Positions 50,436 through 64,000 of a stretch of DNA of 64,000 nucleotides are shown here, in pieces. The DNA is from Odontesthes bonariensis (lineage: Eukaryota; Chordata; Actinopteri; Atheriniformes; Atherinopsidae). The stretch's first letter is position 1; each line of letters opens with the position of its first letter. A program made the translations under genes and the position numbers. The notes beneath the pieces were generated by a model. That model made no database searches, had not been told where the DNA came from, and saw nothing but the letters and a program-made list of their open reading frames with translations. The stretch is from positions 19,219,657 to 19,283,656 of the forward strand of contig NC_134525.1 of assembly GCF_027942865.1 (NCBI RefSeq), in the 5' to 3' direction.

Positions 50436-50712
50436 TAGAAATGATTCAATTTCAATTCAATTCATTTTTATTTATATAGCGCCAAATACAACAAATGTCA
50501 TCTCAAGGCACTTAGATAGTAAGTCCAATTCAAGCCAATTGGAATTCAATTAATTAATAAAAATCATAATTCATAAAATAATCCAATTTGTTCATATAGA
50601 GCCAATTCAAAAACAATTTCCTAGCTAAGAAAATCAACAGATTGCACTGAAAACTTTTTGTTTTTCGGTCCAATCTCCCGGCCTGAGGCGACTGTGGGGA
50701 GAAACGACTGCA
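50436..50712 (+). repeat. Teleost interspersed repeat (TATAGCGCCAAAT type), copy 2
   Basis: Begins with CAATTTCAATTCAATTC, then TATATAGCGCCAAAT, CTCAAGGCACTTAGAT, CCTAGCTAAGAAAATC and GCGACTGTGGGGAG. It is related to the copy at 11939-12370 but lacks the latter's final 120 bases. Confidence 0.8.
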
Positions 50713-53700
50713 TTCCCAAAGGTAATGAGTAAAAAAACACTGAATCTGTAATTATATATTAATCTGAAATAAGAAGCCTGTGATTTCACGCACACTTGGC
50801 TTTTGAGGTAATTCCTGGAACACATTGCCGCACATTAATAAAGTGTTTATGATGTGAGGACCACACCTGCAGGGGAGTGAGTGAGCAACATAGCTAGTGA
50901 GGGGAGCTACTGTGAGCTCTGGCTGTCCTGGAGTCTCTGGCACAACCTGCCACTCTTCTGTGTACAGCCCTCTGCTGTCATGACCGGGCTTGAGTTTTGG
51001 GTCGCTCTTGCCTGGTCATGGGCCTCCACGTCCCTTGAGATCCACATCGGACTGCTGCGTGTGTACAGCGAAGTCAATATTCAGTGCTGCATTTTGACTG
51101 AGAGGAAGAGGAGAGAAACGAAAGACTCTGGGCTCTGGGGTGTAGGTACTTATTACAGATTTATGAGCCTACTTCAGCCAGAGCTGCTCAGAAAAGCAGA
51201 TTATTTTCACCTTTGGGGAAGTGTTTGAGTGTTCCCCAACACATCTTCATTACTCTAGCCCAGGACAATGCTGGGCAGCTCATTGGAAACAACTGAATGT
51301 TTTTCCTCCAAGCTTAAGCTCCTTGACTGAAAAGCTTTTTAACTGTATGTGTGGGATTGGCCCATCGAGTACGGGGATGAGCAACCCTGGAGCAGAACAT
51401 GAGGTATTGTATTAATTTATGTTCTTTACATTCGCTCAGTTTAACAAGAAAAAGAAGCATGGTAATGAGTTTTATAGCTGTATTAGCAAATACACATAGT
51501 GCTGTGAGTTCTTTTTTCTCAGGTCTGAACTTGTTGAATGTTCTCATAAACCACCAATAGTCAGAAGTCACCAATACCAGACCCCATAGGTGTTTACTTA
51601 TAGTTGAGAAATGTTGCCTAGGATGAGTTTATATTCATGCCTCCTGTATATTGTCATTTTCTGATAAGTTTTCCCATGTTAAAGAAAAGTATCAGCTGTG
51701 AGCGATCTTTTACGTTGTCGGCATCATATTAGGCAGCTAAATATGTGCGTCATGAGAGACCAGACTCACGCTAAAACGTCTTCAATGAACATCTCTTTGG
51801 GGTTGTTGTGTGCTTCTGTTGTTAGTTTTAACTCTTTGTAAGCTCGTCCATCTTTTGGTTTTTAGCTTTCACCCGCCATGGTTTTTGTGTCTAATAATTG
51901 TTTTGTCTTTTAGGCTTTTTCATCTTTGTGGTCATTTTGTGTCTTTGTTGTCCTTTTGTATCTCTTTGCAGTCTCTTTGGTGGTGCAAATCTAAATTGAA
52001 TTCAAACTGGTCTTAACAAGTCCTGAAGCGCATTATTACTGTATTACATGCAGTAACTCGCACTTCTCCACACCAGATTTATTTTATTTTAAAATACTGA
52101 AATTTCCCTCATTAGTAGTTAGGCCATGGACTTATGGTACTGATACCTTTTTTAAGCTCAGTCTTGTGAGTCATGTCTTGAACCGGCCCAGGTTGGTAAA
52201 ACACAGCATCATAAACAGGGATGCTGAAGTGGTGTGATGGCTGACGTGTAGATTAATTGCCAGTTCAAAATTCACGTAGTAATTTCTGCATCATAAATCC
52301 AGAGTTTTACCATTTGTCCATTCCTCCATGTTTTGCTTAAGGTTTTAGAAGCTAATCTTAACTGTTCTTTCTATGGGGTATGTTTAACCATAGTTTGAGG
52401 TCGGCTTTCCTAGTCTGGAGATAAAACATAAAGTAAAATACTGGTAGAACTTGTTTAATGCCTTTCTCTCTAAGTGAACTGTCAGTTGCTGATGAGAATT
52501 TGCTGTCACGAGCAAGTTTGAACATCCCAGTTCTGAGGTACAACAAAAGCAGACTGATTTGAACTTGAAGTTGGGGGGACATAAAGACGAGGAGGAGTCA
52601 GTTATGCTCTTAGCTGGGAGTTGCGTAATATTTATTGCTTGCAAATCTGAAACGCTCTCTGAACTACATCATTTCAGACTTGGGCCTCTTGTGTTTTTCC
52701 AAAGTTTTTGAGTTGGTAGTGACTTTGAACACCCAAATATAAGCTCTAAAGCACAAAAAAAGTTATTTTTTTCATAAAATGTTCCCTCTGAGTCTTTGAG
52801 CCCCTGTGTCTGTGCGCTGACTAGTTTGTTTCATTGTGTAAAAAAGACTGTAAGTTCTGAGTTAGCGTTTGGCTTTCAGTCTTTATGATAGTAACAACTA
52901 ACCTCCTTCGTTTGCCCAATTAACAAATGCTGCCCAAGTACTGCTTCACGAAAACGTAAAGATTTCTCACCAGAGTGATGGCTACATCCTTTTATGTCAA
53001 GTTCATGTTGAATTAACTATTTTTAGGTAATTGAACATGTAGAAGCTAACTGAGCACTGAGCAGCCAGTGAATTTGTCTCTTTTGATCTTGACAGCATAA
53101 TATGAAAATGCTAGTATTCATAATGAGGTGCCATGATAGCAGGCACATTTTTTTCCTAGAGCCAATTTGCCTAGAGTGATCTCACGTGGCACAGAAAGCA
53201 TTAGGAGGATTTATGTCAGATTTTAACAACAGCTCGTAGTAAATATTCAAGTTAAAGTCGGCTAATAATTATGAGGCTGCCCGTACATCTATGGATTTCC
53301 AGATACAGCTAAGGAGATGCAATCATACTGCAACCCATCTTGTGAGAGGCCACAGGGGAAAAAATGTGGGCTGACTCTTTCTTCACTCCTACAAGATGAC
53401 TGTTAAGACTTAAACCGCCACTCAGAATGCAGTGGGGAGTTCACAGGCTCCTGTTCAGAATGCCCAAACTAGAGAAAAGATTTCATATCCCTTTAATTTC
53501 TTCATGAATCGTGCCTGATTGCTATATATGCTAAATATGCATCTCGTCGACACTATTTCTTGAGGTTTAAGTCCTTCAGTGTTTGCAGCAAAATGTTGCA
53601 TATCTTCCTCAAGTTTATGGTGGAGAATCTGCTTTGTAGCCATCTGTTTGGCTAGAAGATTCAGGGCCAGTGACTCAAACCAACTGAACAAATTGATAGA

Positions 53701-56700
53701 GAAAGCTGACTTTTGCTGGGGACTGCTCTGGAGCCCCTGGGGGTTGATATGCAAAGAGAAAATGCTGCACAAATTACTATCCAATCCTACATTTAAAATC
53801 TTTGTCGACCAAAGTGCTGTACAAAAACAATAAAATAAGATCATTCTAACAATATAGAATAAACAATATAAAGACATAAAACACAGTGCAAACAACATGC
53901 AAAAGAAACAACAAAAACACTGAGTTGACAAAAGGCAGATGGATAGCCAACACACACCGGCGCCTCCTTGAATCATACGAAACATGATGGACCGCACTGT
54001 TCATCCTCTACATAACATAGTGATCAGACAACAAAGTGTGTTCAGTCAGAGGCATCTTATTCCCGCTGTAATAAGATAAGTCATTCCCGTCTTCTTTTAA
54101 AAAAAAATTGTTTTCAGAAACAAGACTCATAGAGTGCTATAAATAACAATTATGCTGTATCCTTACACAATTCATCTCTTTAATGACTATGTGTTCTTCA
54201 TATTTATCGATTGATGACTGAGTTGACCCCAATTTATTTTGGGCAAGCAAAATTTGTTGTTAAACTTCATTGGCCAGCTGTTTAGAATTTCACCTTTTTC
54301 ATTTACTTTTTTGTGGCATTTTTAATGGGAATTGAGTAGAAAAAAAGGCCAGAGATGATTGGCATCGGATAATCTTTGTTTCGCAGTTTTGATATAAAAT
54401 CAAGTAGCACAAATGCTCCAGTAGAGTACTGTCTTTTAAAGTACTTCTATGTTTAAAGAAAAGTTTTATATTTGATATTTAATTACTTCAAATGCTGTGG
54501 TCACATCACTGTGGTTTCTGTTCTGGTTTCAGAATGGATTTTACTTTTGTTTTGCAAGTCGATTTGTTGTTGTTTTTGATGGAATCATGGTTCATACAAG
54601 ATATATCATGTTCTGTACTTGGCTGTGGCGAATTAATCAGCATTTAACTCTTGCTTCTTTGAGCTGAATCATCTAAAATGATTTTGTACTGATTGATTTC
54701 AAGTAGATAATGTGCATGTGCCTTTCCTTGCACACATTTAAGTTTATCCTTTTAGTAGGTTGTTCTGCGCAGCAAGCTTTGGGTTAGGTGGGCCTCTTTT
54801 TTTATGTATGTGAGCTTTGGTATGTTTGACAGCCCTGTGGGGAGGTTTATGTTTGAGTGTGGTCTCAAGTGTAGCTCACATGCTGTGATTGCTTGTTTTG
54901 AAGCAAATGCTGTTTCAAAATGTTCAGTTCTGGCTTTGAAGAGACTCTTACGGAAGGACTTTAATTAAATTAATTACAAAATTATAAAACGTCCAGCAGT
55001 GTGGACTGCCTTCACTGATTTTCGATCCATCAGACTTCAGATTTCTTCTAATTAACACTTCTGGTGCATGCTTGGCATGCCTTGGTTTGAATGCCCGTTA
55101 TTGTTGTTGGGTTACATCACATTCCCTTCAGAGCAAAATGACTGCCTGCCACAGAGTGGTTACTGCGTGCATTCTACTGCTCCAAAGGCTGTTTCCAACA
55201 GGCAACGCAAGCTGGGATTAATTCAGCATCCATTCATCCAAACCGGCATCTTCAAAACAGATCAATACAGTCAGAGAAAGGCAGAGGTCAAGAGATAAAG
55301 GAGGAGTGTGGATGTGAGTTTATGTGTCGAGAGGAAAGAGCAGGAGACAGTATTTGGGTTGCAGGCAGGTATTCAGCCTAGCTCTGACAAGTGGATGGCC
55401 TTTCTAGATATTTTGCCCTCTTCTCCCTGGCATTCATCATCCGTAATTGGCTATCTAAAAGGGAGATCATGTTTTGTTCATAATGATTTTCTGTCACCCA
55501 TTCTGAATCACTCTGCGACCCAGTTTGAGAGATAATTGACAGAAGAGCATGAAGGGTTTATACATTTTTAAACAGATGAGCGGAGAATAAGCAGATATAC
55601 ACATACAGAGGCTGTTGGAGACACAAAGAGGCATTCTTCTCATCCTCCTGAGGTATAGGTGAATGCTGCCTAACTGTAAATCTCAGGGGCCTCTAAGTAG
55701 GACATGCTGTGTGTGGAAGTGAGGAGATGAATGCCTCTCAGAGAGCGGAGGCATGGGAAACTGTAGCTGCGACACATGAGCAGCACTCACACACCAGCAC
55801 ACACTCAGATTGATGACCTACTTGTTTACTTCCTTTTCATTCATAACAAGCAGGCTTTTAATGTGTATAAATGTGATTTACTGCAAGAAATGCAATTTGA
55901 TGTTTCAATGCCTGCTCAGTCATGAGTGGGTTTTACTCAGAAGAAAACTGAAAACGGCCCTCCTCAGGTTTTAGTTAATGGTTGTTTACTTGTCGTAGAG
56001 AGAGCTGCTCAGCAGCTGTAATCATAATATCTTTTGAGAGGACTTGGAAATTGTGTGTTTCGCTGTGTTAAATTCTTCTTTTAGTTTGTATGTGCATTTT
56101 TAAAATGACTGAGGCACTTCAGATGGTCCCCTCTCATGACAAAGAGTGTGTTGACAGTAAAAGATTCAGGAAAAGTGCTGAAAAATGAACTTTACTTTAA
56201 GGGGAAGAAGAGGATAAACAAACTTGTTTAACTTATTGTCTGTAAGTGGACAGGAATGCATGAAATGGGGACATATTTCTCCAATACTACAAAGAAAGTG
56301 GGACGGGATGTAAAGTGGTGTGGTGAATGGCTCCTTGGCTCCCTACGTAGACAGTTGATAACACTTTTAGGTAGGTATCTGACATCTTGAAGACATAAAC
56401 ATTAACCTGCCTTAAAAACAGATCCACTGTTCTAACCCTTAGCTCATGTAATAGACTAAATGTCAAATTTGATTTTAACCATCTTTTAGCTATACCTGCT
56501 TTATATTTTAAGGGGTTATGCACCAAGTTTCGGAAAGATCCACACAAAATTGAAATACTCCTTTAAGTTCTTTAAATTAGGATCACTGGGCAGCATATCG
56601 TACAATGTTTTTCACCAACTGACAGACAAGAAGGATTTCCCATCAACCCTTAGCCTCTGGCTTTTGGCGCACAGTTGTAGAAAGAGAATATTAAAAGATA

Positions 56701-58435
56701 TATAAATAATAAACTGCAGCAGCCTCAAACAATATGAGCCTTGACACTGTCTGTTGCACAACTCTTGCAGATAGTCACATCTCCCTCATTATTTCTCCCT
56801 GAGCCTTCAGTGGGTTCTTCCCTGCCTTCAATGAGTGTTGGAGAGGCAGCAGCCCTCGTCCTCCAGGGGCTGCAGGCAGACTGACTTCGCCACCGCAGCT
56901 CCTACGCCGCTGTACAGCTGGGACAGGAAAGCAGAGGCACACCCACCCACATCTGAGAATTAGTAGCCTGCATAACTTGGGTCCCAACCAAATGGTTTGT
57001 GTGTGCAAAACTCTTCAAACCATGTTGTTGAAATGGGCTGTTGAGTAATATCACTTACATAACATATTGTAGGATGCATGTCTATAAATCTGTCCAGATG
57101 AGAAGGGAAATAAAGGCAGAAGGGCAGCTGAGGGTCAGTCAGTATGACAGAAAGGCACAAACTGTAATTTCCAGCCTCAGCTGTCTGTGTGGGGAAGTAA
57201 GGAGGCTTAATGGGAGTTAATTTTATCATACTGTGCTATTATTGCCTTGATGGCCTCACGCATAACCCACCGTGGATTTTGGCACAGTGAGCACACCCAG
57301 AGTAACACACGCAACTGTCAGTCTCAGCTAGCTTACAACTACCAACTCGGCTGTCTGGATCTGGAGTGTGTGGTTCTGTTTATGTGCACATGCACTTATT
57401 CAATGCCTTGTGAAGCAGATGCTCTTCAGAGTAAATATTGTTTTGGAGGCAGATCTGTTGTGATTGTCATTGCTTTGTTTTTCAGCAATTTGTTAAATGA
57501 TCTATTAGGGATGTTTCAGTCCTCGGAGCGTTCAAAACTCTTAACAGCGGAATTGACTCCTGATTTGCCAAGTGAGATTTAAAAAAAAGTCTCTCTGAAT
57601 AAATGAGCTTCTGAGTAATGTTGAAAAATACTGATTTGGTTATATCAAATGGAATTTTCAACCAAAAATTTGAATTTCTTCCTTGTTTTTGGGAGGATTC
57701 TACTTGTCTGTTTTATTCCTCAGCCAAGGCGGGAGCTTATTCAGAGATATGTGATCAGTGCTGATTGTTTGTCGACCCATCTGTCTGCTAGCAAGATTAC
57801 ACAACAACTATCAAACTAAATCTAATAAAACCGAGTAGAGAAGTGGAGCATTTCCAAATAAGAAGCCCATTCTATTTTATTGCAGATCTGGATTGCTTTC
57901 TTTAAAAATATAAGCTAAAATTGGTCTTGGTTTAGTGTTTTATGGACAGTGCTGCTGACTGAGTTGATTTCAAGCAAGTTGTTCTTCAGAAAAACATTCT
58001 CATGACAGTTTGTAAAATATGTCGATGGGAAAATATGAAAAAAATGTTACAATAATGGCTCAAAAATTAGACAATACAATCACTTCCGTTCCTCTGTACG
58101 CCGCTGTAATGCAGCCCTTGTGACACCACTGATGATCTTTCTATTCTTGTCGTGATGTAACAACGTTGACAGTCACGATGTGAGTTGCCACTCTCGACTA
58201 GATCTAAAATGCTGTATTATGGGAGAGAGGGGTATAAAAGCGAGCTATTGCTGGTTCAAATCCCAGCCTGGACAATCTTTTCCACACTCCTTTGACTTTC
58301 GCTCCTCCGTGGTTACTCACTTTTTCTATTTGGCTCCCACAAACGAATGAGATTCAAAAATACTTGGTTAGAAAAGTGTACACTGTCATTGTTTAATACT
58401 CGCTGATCGCTGTTTCCGTTTTTTTTAAATAATTT

Positions 58436-58600
58436 TTTTGGGGCACTTTTTTGTCTTTAATGGATAGGATAGTAGAGAGACTGGATGGGGGGGGGATGCA
58501 CAGGAAAGATCGACACGGTCAGGACTTGAACTGGCAATCACTGCAGTTAGCATTGCCAACATGGGACGTTCTCTAACCACTCAACCACTGAGCACCCCCA
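58436..58600 (-). mobile_element. tRNA-derived SINE
   Basis: On the minus strand the head reads GGGGGTGCTCAGTGG. Next come an RNA polymerase III A box (TGGTTGAGTGG), a B box (AGTTCAAGTCC) and a non-tRNA body. The A/T-rich tail ends near 58436. Both boxes fit the pol III consensus. It is a retroposed, probably silent copy; the name of the teleost SINE family is not certain. Confidence 0.8.
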
Positions 58601-61600
58601 AAATATCATCATCATCATCATCATCGAACATTCCTGTTTTGCAATTTCAAGTGAGACTGGGCTGCGTCAGAACTAAATGCAAATTATCAAATTAAGTTAA
58701 AATGGAATATTGAATAAAATGTCCCATCTCTGGACATATTTTTGTCTGTCAAACACAAATGTGCGCTCGAAATAAAAATTATTGGAAAAATTGGAAATGA
58801 AAGGGAAACTATTGTTTAGACATTTCAAACGTAAGGGACTGTTTAAAATAATTCACAAGGAAATGAATGTATGCAGCAATATGTTTTAACCTTTGGGTAA
58901 AGTTAAGATTCCTTAACATTGTTCCAGTTGGGGATAACTTATTGTAGCAGGGATTCCTGCACTGTTATTCTGCTGAAACTGTGCACAATGGAGTTTCCCC
59001 TTGCTGCTGTCTGTTTCTGTTATTCGTAGCCGGGAACAGAAACAGCTTCATCTCCAGGTACTCACTTTGCCTCTGAATGTTGTCAACTCAAGACATTAGA
59101 TCCCAAGCTGCAGGCGAACAGTGAATAACCAGCCGGGGTATGTGTGTATGTGTGCAAGAGGCCTGTTCTTCATTTTGGCTGCTTGCGAATACGTTTTTTT
59201 TTTTGTGTCTTATGTCACATGTTGTTGCATAAGCCCTAGACAGCTGCTTCCACTTTCAATGCAAATACCCCACTCTCCAAATTTCAGAAAAGGGAGTCGT
59301 CAAACATTCAGTTAAACTGTGCCCACTGCCTGAGGAGATGGGAGGGTTTCAGCATGTCATTATTTGTTGAGGGTGTCTCTCTCCTCGGGGTCACATTGTT
59401 CCGTCCGAAGACTTTTTTGAGTTACACGGCTAGTGAGCACAAAAATCCCTCTGGCTTGTTTGATCTCACTGTAAAGTAGCTGTCTGCCTCATTTAAAACC
59501 AACCTGTTTTCCATCTGAATTATTAAAGATCTACATTCGCATGGACTGTTCTCATATTTACTTTAATACGCCCCAGGAACTGTAGACATTACCTACTTGG
59601 ATGGTCAACTTAGTGCAACTAGAGTGCAGGTCAAGGTCTGTCCCAGAGACATTAATTCCAATTTACTAAAGAATAATCATACTTTTCTTTTATACTGTAT
59701 TCCTGTTTGTTAGTTTTGTCCATCCATCATTCAATATCACTTAAACATACAGCATTACATGTCAGAGTTACATTGTACCTTTTTTTGCTAAAGATATATA
59801 GCCTAATATTATATATGCAGTTTTCATTTCACCCCTTTGACATCAGGGATCAGTTCCTTTGCTGAATTTGATGATGGGATGTTGTGGAGAGGTTAAATTT
59901 GGCTTCTCAGCCTCAAGTTGTGGATGAGGCTAAAGATGAAACTGGCCGTACAGTCAGTCAGATGGGCTAATATAGCAGCCTGCAGGTCTGGAGGCTTTTT
60001 AGGGCTATTTCACAGCCAATACAGGAACCTATTGGCTAAAATTTATAATTATTTCTCTGCGGGCAGTATGTCTTGGTTTTCAGTGTTGCCATAGAATATA
60101 TACAGAATATGACATAAAAATTGACCAAACCCTACTCATACATAACCGATCAGTGCTCCTTGGACTAAAAACAACATATCAAACCTAACTAACTTACGGC
60201 ACTAAAAAAAACATGTTCCTTGCCTTTAGATGATCCAAATTCAGATGCAGATATATGTTTGCACAGACTGTTCTCTGCACAGTCGGGTACAAACTGAATG
60301 AAATATTTTGTTTGACCTCAATGCCACAAGTATGATGTTAATTTATTTAAAGACATAATGAAATTAGAACTCTTCCAGGTTTTTCAAGAATAAGAGGTGT
60401 TCCCCCTGTTTGAAAATATACAGCAATATAATGAAATAATGTTCCTTGAGACTACATGTCACTGATTCTACCTTTGAAATGTTGTTGTAAAGTAAATCAC
60501 CCTTTGACTCTCGTTTTTGTTATCGGTGGTACTTAAAAGTCATAAAATGACTCTGAGAATATTGGTTCATATGCACGGCTTATAGAGAGCTGCATTTCTG
60601 CAGGGCATATGGACATGGGGGAGAAAAATAGCATGCATGCACTCGCAAGGATGTTCCTGCGACACTCTGCCGCAGGATTTAGCCACGGGTTGTCAAACAC
60701 GTTTCAACATGTAAGTTGGGCTGTTTTTTTAAAAAAAACAAAAAAACGAAGTCGCTACATTGGCAACGATGAGAAGAGGCTGTAAGTATGTATTGCTCAG
60801 CTTGTTGCTGACAAACACAGAGGCAAAGTTGGGGCGGAGCTGTGCTGCGAGTAGGAGCTGTAAAAAAACAACAAAAAATAAACAAAAAAAAACACTGGCT
60901 AATGACATTGGATTATATTGGTATAAATGCTATTGTGTGAATTCATATCTAGTTTGAATCTACTTCATCTTGGTATGAATTAAAAAGTCTGTGTACTGCC
61001 CACCTCTAGCATAAAGCATGTAATTATTTCAAGTTGACATGAGTGTAGTGACTTATCCTAATGACTGCAGCCGGGGAACCCTTTGTGTTTTTTTTTTTTA
61101 TCCAATAGGAACTGGTGTAGTGATGCGGTCATGTTCTTAAATGTCACAGTTACCATGTTGATCACAATGCTCATAAGTTAGAGAAAAGATGGCCAGGAAA
61201 AATTAAACTGTATCTAAATTAGCCTTTAATTGACTGCTTGACTTTTGTTTCACCTGGAAGCATTTGGATCAAGAGCCAAACTTCTAAGACCATATGCATT
61301 CAAACCTATCATGTTTTAAATATTTTATTCAAATCTGCTGTCTTTTGTCAGCCTGCATAGTTTAATGCCTTTAAAGCTGTAGTAGAGGAGGCTACCTCTG
61401 AAGTCGCAAGCCTCGCCATGGATCATATTCTGTATCGGAGCCTGGCATTATTCCATGCTTTGGGTCACGGGGTGATTATCTCTTCCTGTCAGGAATGCTG
61501 AGAATTTCCTGCGTTTCTCCCTCTTCCGGCCTTGTTAGTGGTTGTGTCTGAACATGTGAGAGAGCCTGGGCTTGGTCAGCTTTGATTGACTAGCCAGCTC

Positions 61601-63379
61601 TCATTTGCTGTTACCCAGCATTCAGCGCACACGCTCGAAAGGCAGTTTTCACAGCTCTGAGATCAAGTGAAGCCGCTGAATGGAATGAGGTTTATTCAGA
61701 GGGCAAATAATGTGCACCTGCTCTGAAGATCTCTCTACCTCTCGGGAGCTTTTTTGCTGGATGAAGCCCTTTTTATGCGTCATCACCCTTTAAATGTTAG
61801 TGGGTGTGTCTGTTATCAACAGGACCAGAATGAAGTAATTCCTGTCAGTCTAGCTGCTTCAGTGCATTTTTAAACTGATTTAAATTGCTGTTGTTTTAGC
61901 TGTATTCTGAATTGCAAATGTTGTCCTTTGACCTTTTGCTGTTATTCTTTGGCTGATGACAGCTGCCCTACTAAGCAGGGTGAGAGGATTTAAGACAGAT
62001 TCCTGATCAAGGAGATTCTAAAAAAAAAAAAAACTAAAAAAAAACTCCTGCTTGCTTCAGTGTTTGAATTATGCTGTTTATTGATCACTGTACACTTTTT
62101 TGACCTAAATGGTTCACAGTATGCCATATACATGTGTATATGTGTGTTTTTGCTCAGTCTCCAGCAGCAGACAACTCTCAGCTATGTTGTTTGTGTCTAG
62201 AGAGACAGGAAAGCTCTGTTTGTGTAGGATGGTGGTGCAAGAGGGGGTGGAGTAAGAATCAGACCCAAGTATAGGCTGTCTCACCACAGTGACTCTCCCC
62301 ACCCATTCTACACCCTTCTGTCCCCCTCCGTCTTCCTTACTCTCCCGCTCTCGCATTCCCACCTGCTTTGTTGGGGCAGTTGATCGGGGCAGCAGACCAA
62401 GGCGGGAAAATGTCTCAAAATGGAGGAACGAAGAATGACATCAAGATATATGGGGCCAACTTAACAATAATTGGGGCTGATTCATGACAGTTTAAAGGAT
62501 ATGATTGCAATTGTTTTTTTTAAAATCTAACTTTATTCTACTGTAGTGCTCATATTTAGCCAGTTTTTAAATATTTCTTTCTCACCAGTTTCTACCTCCT
62601 CCTCAGTTAGATGGAAAAGAATGGAATTTCACAACATTACAAAGTCTGTATATCATCCAGAGTGAAACTGTTCTGGTAAGAGCTGCTGCTGTAATTTTTT
62701 TTCTGTAAATGTATTATTAAATTAGAGGTAATGAGCAACAAGTGTCTCACTTTCCGATAAGGGTTTTTATCTTTCCTTTAGGATTCCAAGCCAAAAACTT
62801 TGTCACAGCCAATTAATTGTTTTTCCCTTATCAAAGCAATGACTCCATGGAAGATAATAGCCTGTTAATTCTGAAAAAGCAGCTTTGGGTTTGTAATTGT
62901 GGCACATCTATAGTTGGATGCATTAGTCAGATTGCAATCCTACTGAGCAATAATTGATTTTTTTCTGAATGACAGAAAAATTGGATAAATTGATAGCAAA
63001 GGACCAAATGATGGAATTTGAGACAATAATGTCAAAATATTTGGGATGACTTGATTTATGCGTTCAAAGGCTTGGACGGATCAACACTTACCTTTAAGTC
63101 CCATAAACACAAGAGGAAATAATAGGTTAGTTCGTCATTTTTCTTGTCAACAAACAGAAAATGAAGGACAAATATGTAAAGCTTTCAGTGTGTAAAATTC
63201 AGGGCAATCTGTCGGCAAAAGGAATTGTGATATCCACCTGTATATTTTTATGGTTTTTTTTTAATGTAAAATAGCTTTGATTAAGAATCAGTCCGATTTT
63301 ACCACCTTGTTGTTTTTACCATTGCGCCATGTTGCACGATCATGCTACAACACTCACCCAGAAGGGAAAAACAATGGGC

Positions 63380-64000
63380 CTCATGCAAGAACCGTTCGTA
63401 CGCACAGATTTGTTCTTAAGTCGTGCGTACGAGTGATTTAAGAGAATTTGCGCATTCACCAATCTTTTCGTATTTTACATTTTCTTTCAGGTACGAACAG
63501 AATTTACGAGTGATCCAGACCTGTCGTAGGAGTTTGGTAAAATAGTCCGCTGTTATTCCAATCAAGTTTGCTTGACTAATGGATTGTATATTTAATTACT
63601 TTGAAGCAAACATAAATAAATATATACATTATACCCCATAATGATGCTGACATTATTCTGTTTGACTTCAATTATGCACTAATTGAAGGTTAATTTGAAT
63701 CTGTATATAACAAGGTCAATGGGAAGCGTTACCAGCGGCTGACTTGCTACTTTCGGATGCCTTAGCGCGTCAGGCTCTTGGAAAAGACCGTTTAGATGTC
63801 CATGTGGAGAAAAACGAATGGCTGACATCGCGATTAAGATTGCCAAGGACTGTGCTGCTGCAAATATGCAGCTTGCTAGAACCACAATTCCAGAGAGAAA
63901 CACACCATCAAACCCAATTCCACTACACGCCCAGGTCCTCACCACCCTTGGATTTTTGGCCACAGAACCTTTCAGAGGGAGATTGGAGACAGATCGGGGG
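63380..64000 (+). mobile_element. PIF/Harbinger-like transposon, broken and cut by window end
   Basis: From about 63741 the + strand reads LARQALGKDR, then WLTSRLRLPR and VLLQICSLLEPQ. After a frame change come PIPLHAQVLTTLGFLAT and, after another, TFQREIGDRSG (ending at 64000). This is the N-terminal part of a Harbinger transposase, whose catalytic domain would lie beyond the window. Two frame breaks (about 63900-63910 and about 63960) show that it is dead. The palindrome-rich stretch CGTTCGTACGCACAG at about 63392 may be its 5' terminal region. Confidence 0.75.

Larger units (their letters stand above)
47421..63379 (+). other. Presumed long first intron or intergenic sequence
   Basis: No further exon is supported. 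The stretch has microsatellites (47709, 48995), one interspersed repeat (50436-50712), a SINE (58436-58600), and several less AT-biased blocks (about 61330-61720 and 62735-62990) that could be regulatory. The 180-aa open frame at 53455-53997 (minus) has no recognised domain. Confidence 0.45.

Noticed and set aside
53455-53997. 180-aa minus-strand open frame
   Set aside because: It is the longest non-gene frame, but it is Cys/Phe/Leu-rich over A-rich repeat-like DNA, with no domain, promoter or splice context.
58500-58600. A possible tRNA gene on the minus strand
   Set aside because: A and B boxes are present, but the cloverleaf is not maintained and a SINE body and tail follow.

Overview
The window is a piece of a teleost fish chromosome, most likely a spiny-rayed (percomorph) fish. 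The evidence is intron-containing genes with GT-AG splice sites, compact introns, many CA/TG microsatellites, and repeats typical of teleosts: Tc1-like and Harbinger transposon remains, TIR-flanked MITEs, a tRNA-derived SINE and a solo LTR. I see no bacterial, phage or CRISPR signal, and no complete novel multi-gene system.

Four protein-coding genes can be modelled exon by exon. From left to right they are zbtb47 (+, 5 coding exons seen, 5' end outside or not identified), klhl40 (-, 6 coding exons, 614 aa), hhatl (-, 11 coding exons, 537 aa) and gars1 (-, 17 coding exons, 749 aa). ZBTB47, KLHL40 and HHATL are neighbours in human (3p22.1), so this is conserved synteny. GARS1 is on human chromosome 7, so the hhatl-gars1 adjacency reflects a rearrangement in one lineage. 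A fifth, unidentified gene probably starts on the + strand at 47345, behind a CpG-rich promoter-like stretch. Only its first coding exon is visible; the rest of the window is probably its long first intron.

Layout: 1-1435 is a complex element of interleaved inverted repeats. 1553-7364 is zbtb47, followed by its 3' flank (to about 10.5 kb) and a repeat-containing spacer. 16.0-21.1 kb is klhl40, with a dead Tc1-like transposon in intron 1 and a promoter motif fitting both TATA and MEF2. 21.14-22.03 kb holds two abutting MITEs that share a TTAA. 24.4-31.0 kb is hhatl. 31.5-32.0 kb is a solo LTR with a 5-bp target duplication. 35.3-40.9 kb is gars1, which contains a minor-spliceosome AT-AC intron. 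40.9-46.6 kb is intergenic with another dead Tc1/mariner-like element. 46.6-64.0 kb is the promoter, first exon and presumed intron of the unknown gene, with a SINE and, at the right edge, a broken Harbinger transposase.

klhl40 and hhatl are both muscle-expressed genes in vertebrates. KLHL40 is a Kelch adaptor that stabilises thin-filament proteins; HHATL is a catalytically dead relative of hedgehog acyltransferase. gars1 is a housekeeping enzyme that charges glycine tRNA in cytosol and mitochondria, and zbtb47 is a nuclear zinc-finger factor. Apart from shared muscle expression of the middle pair, nothing in the sequence suggests that the genes act together.
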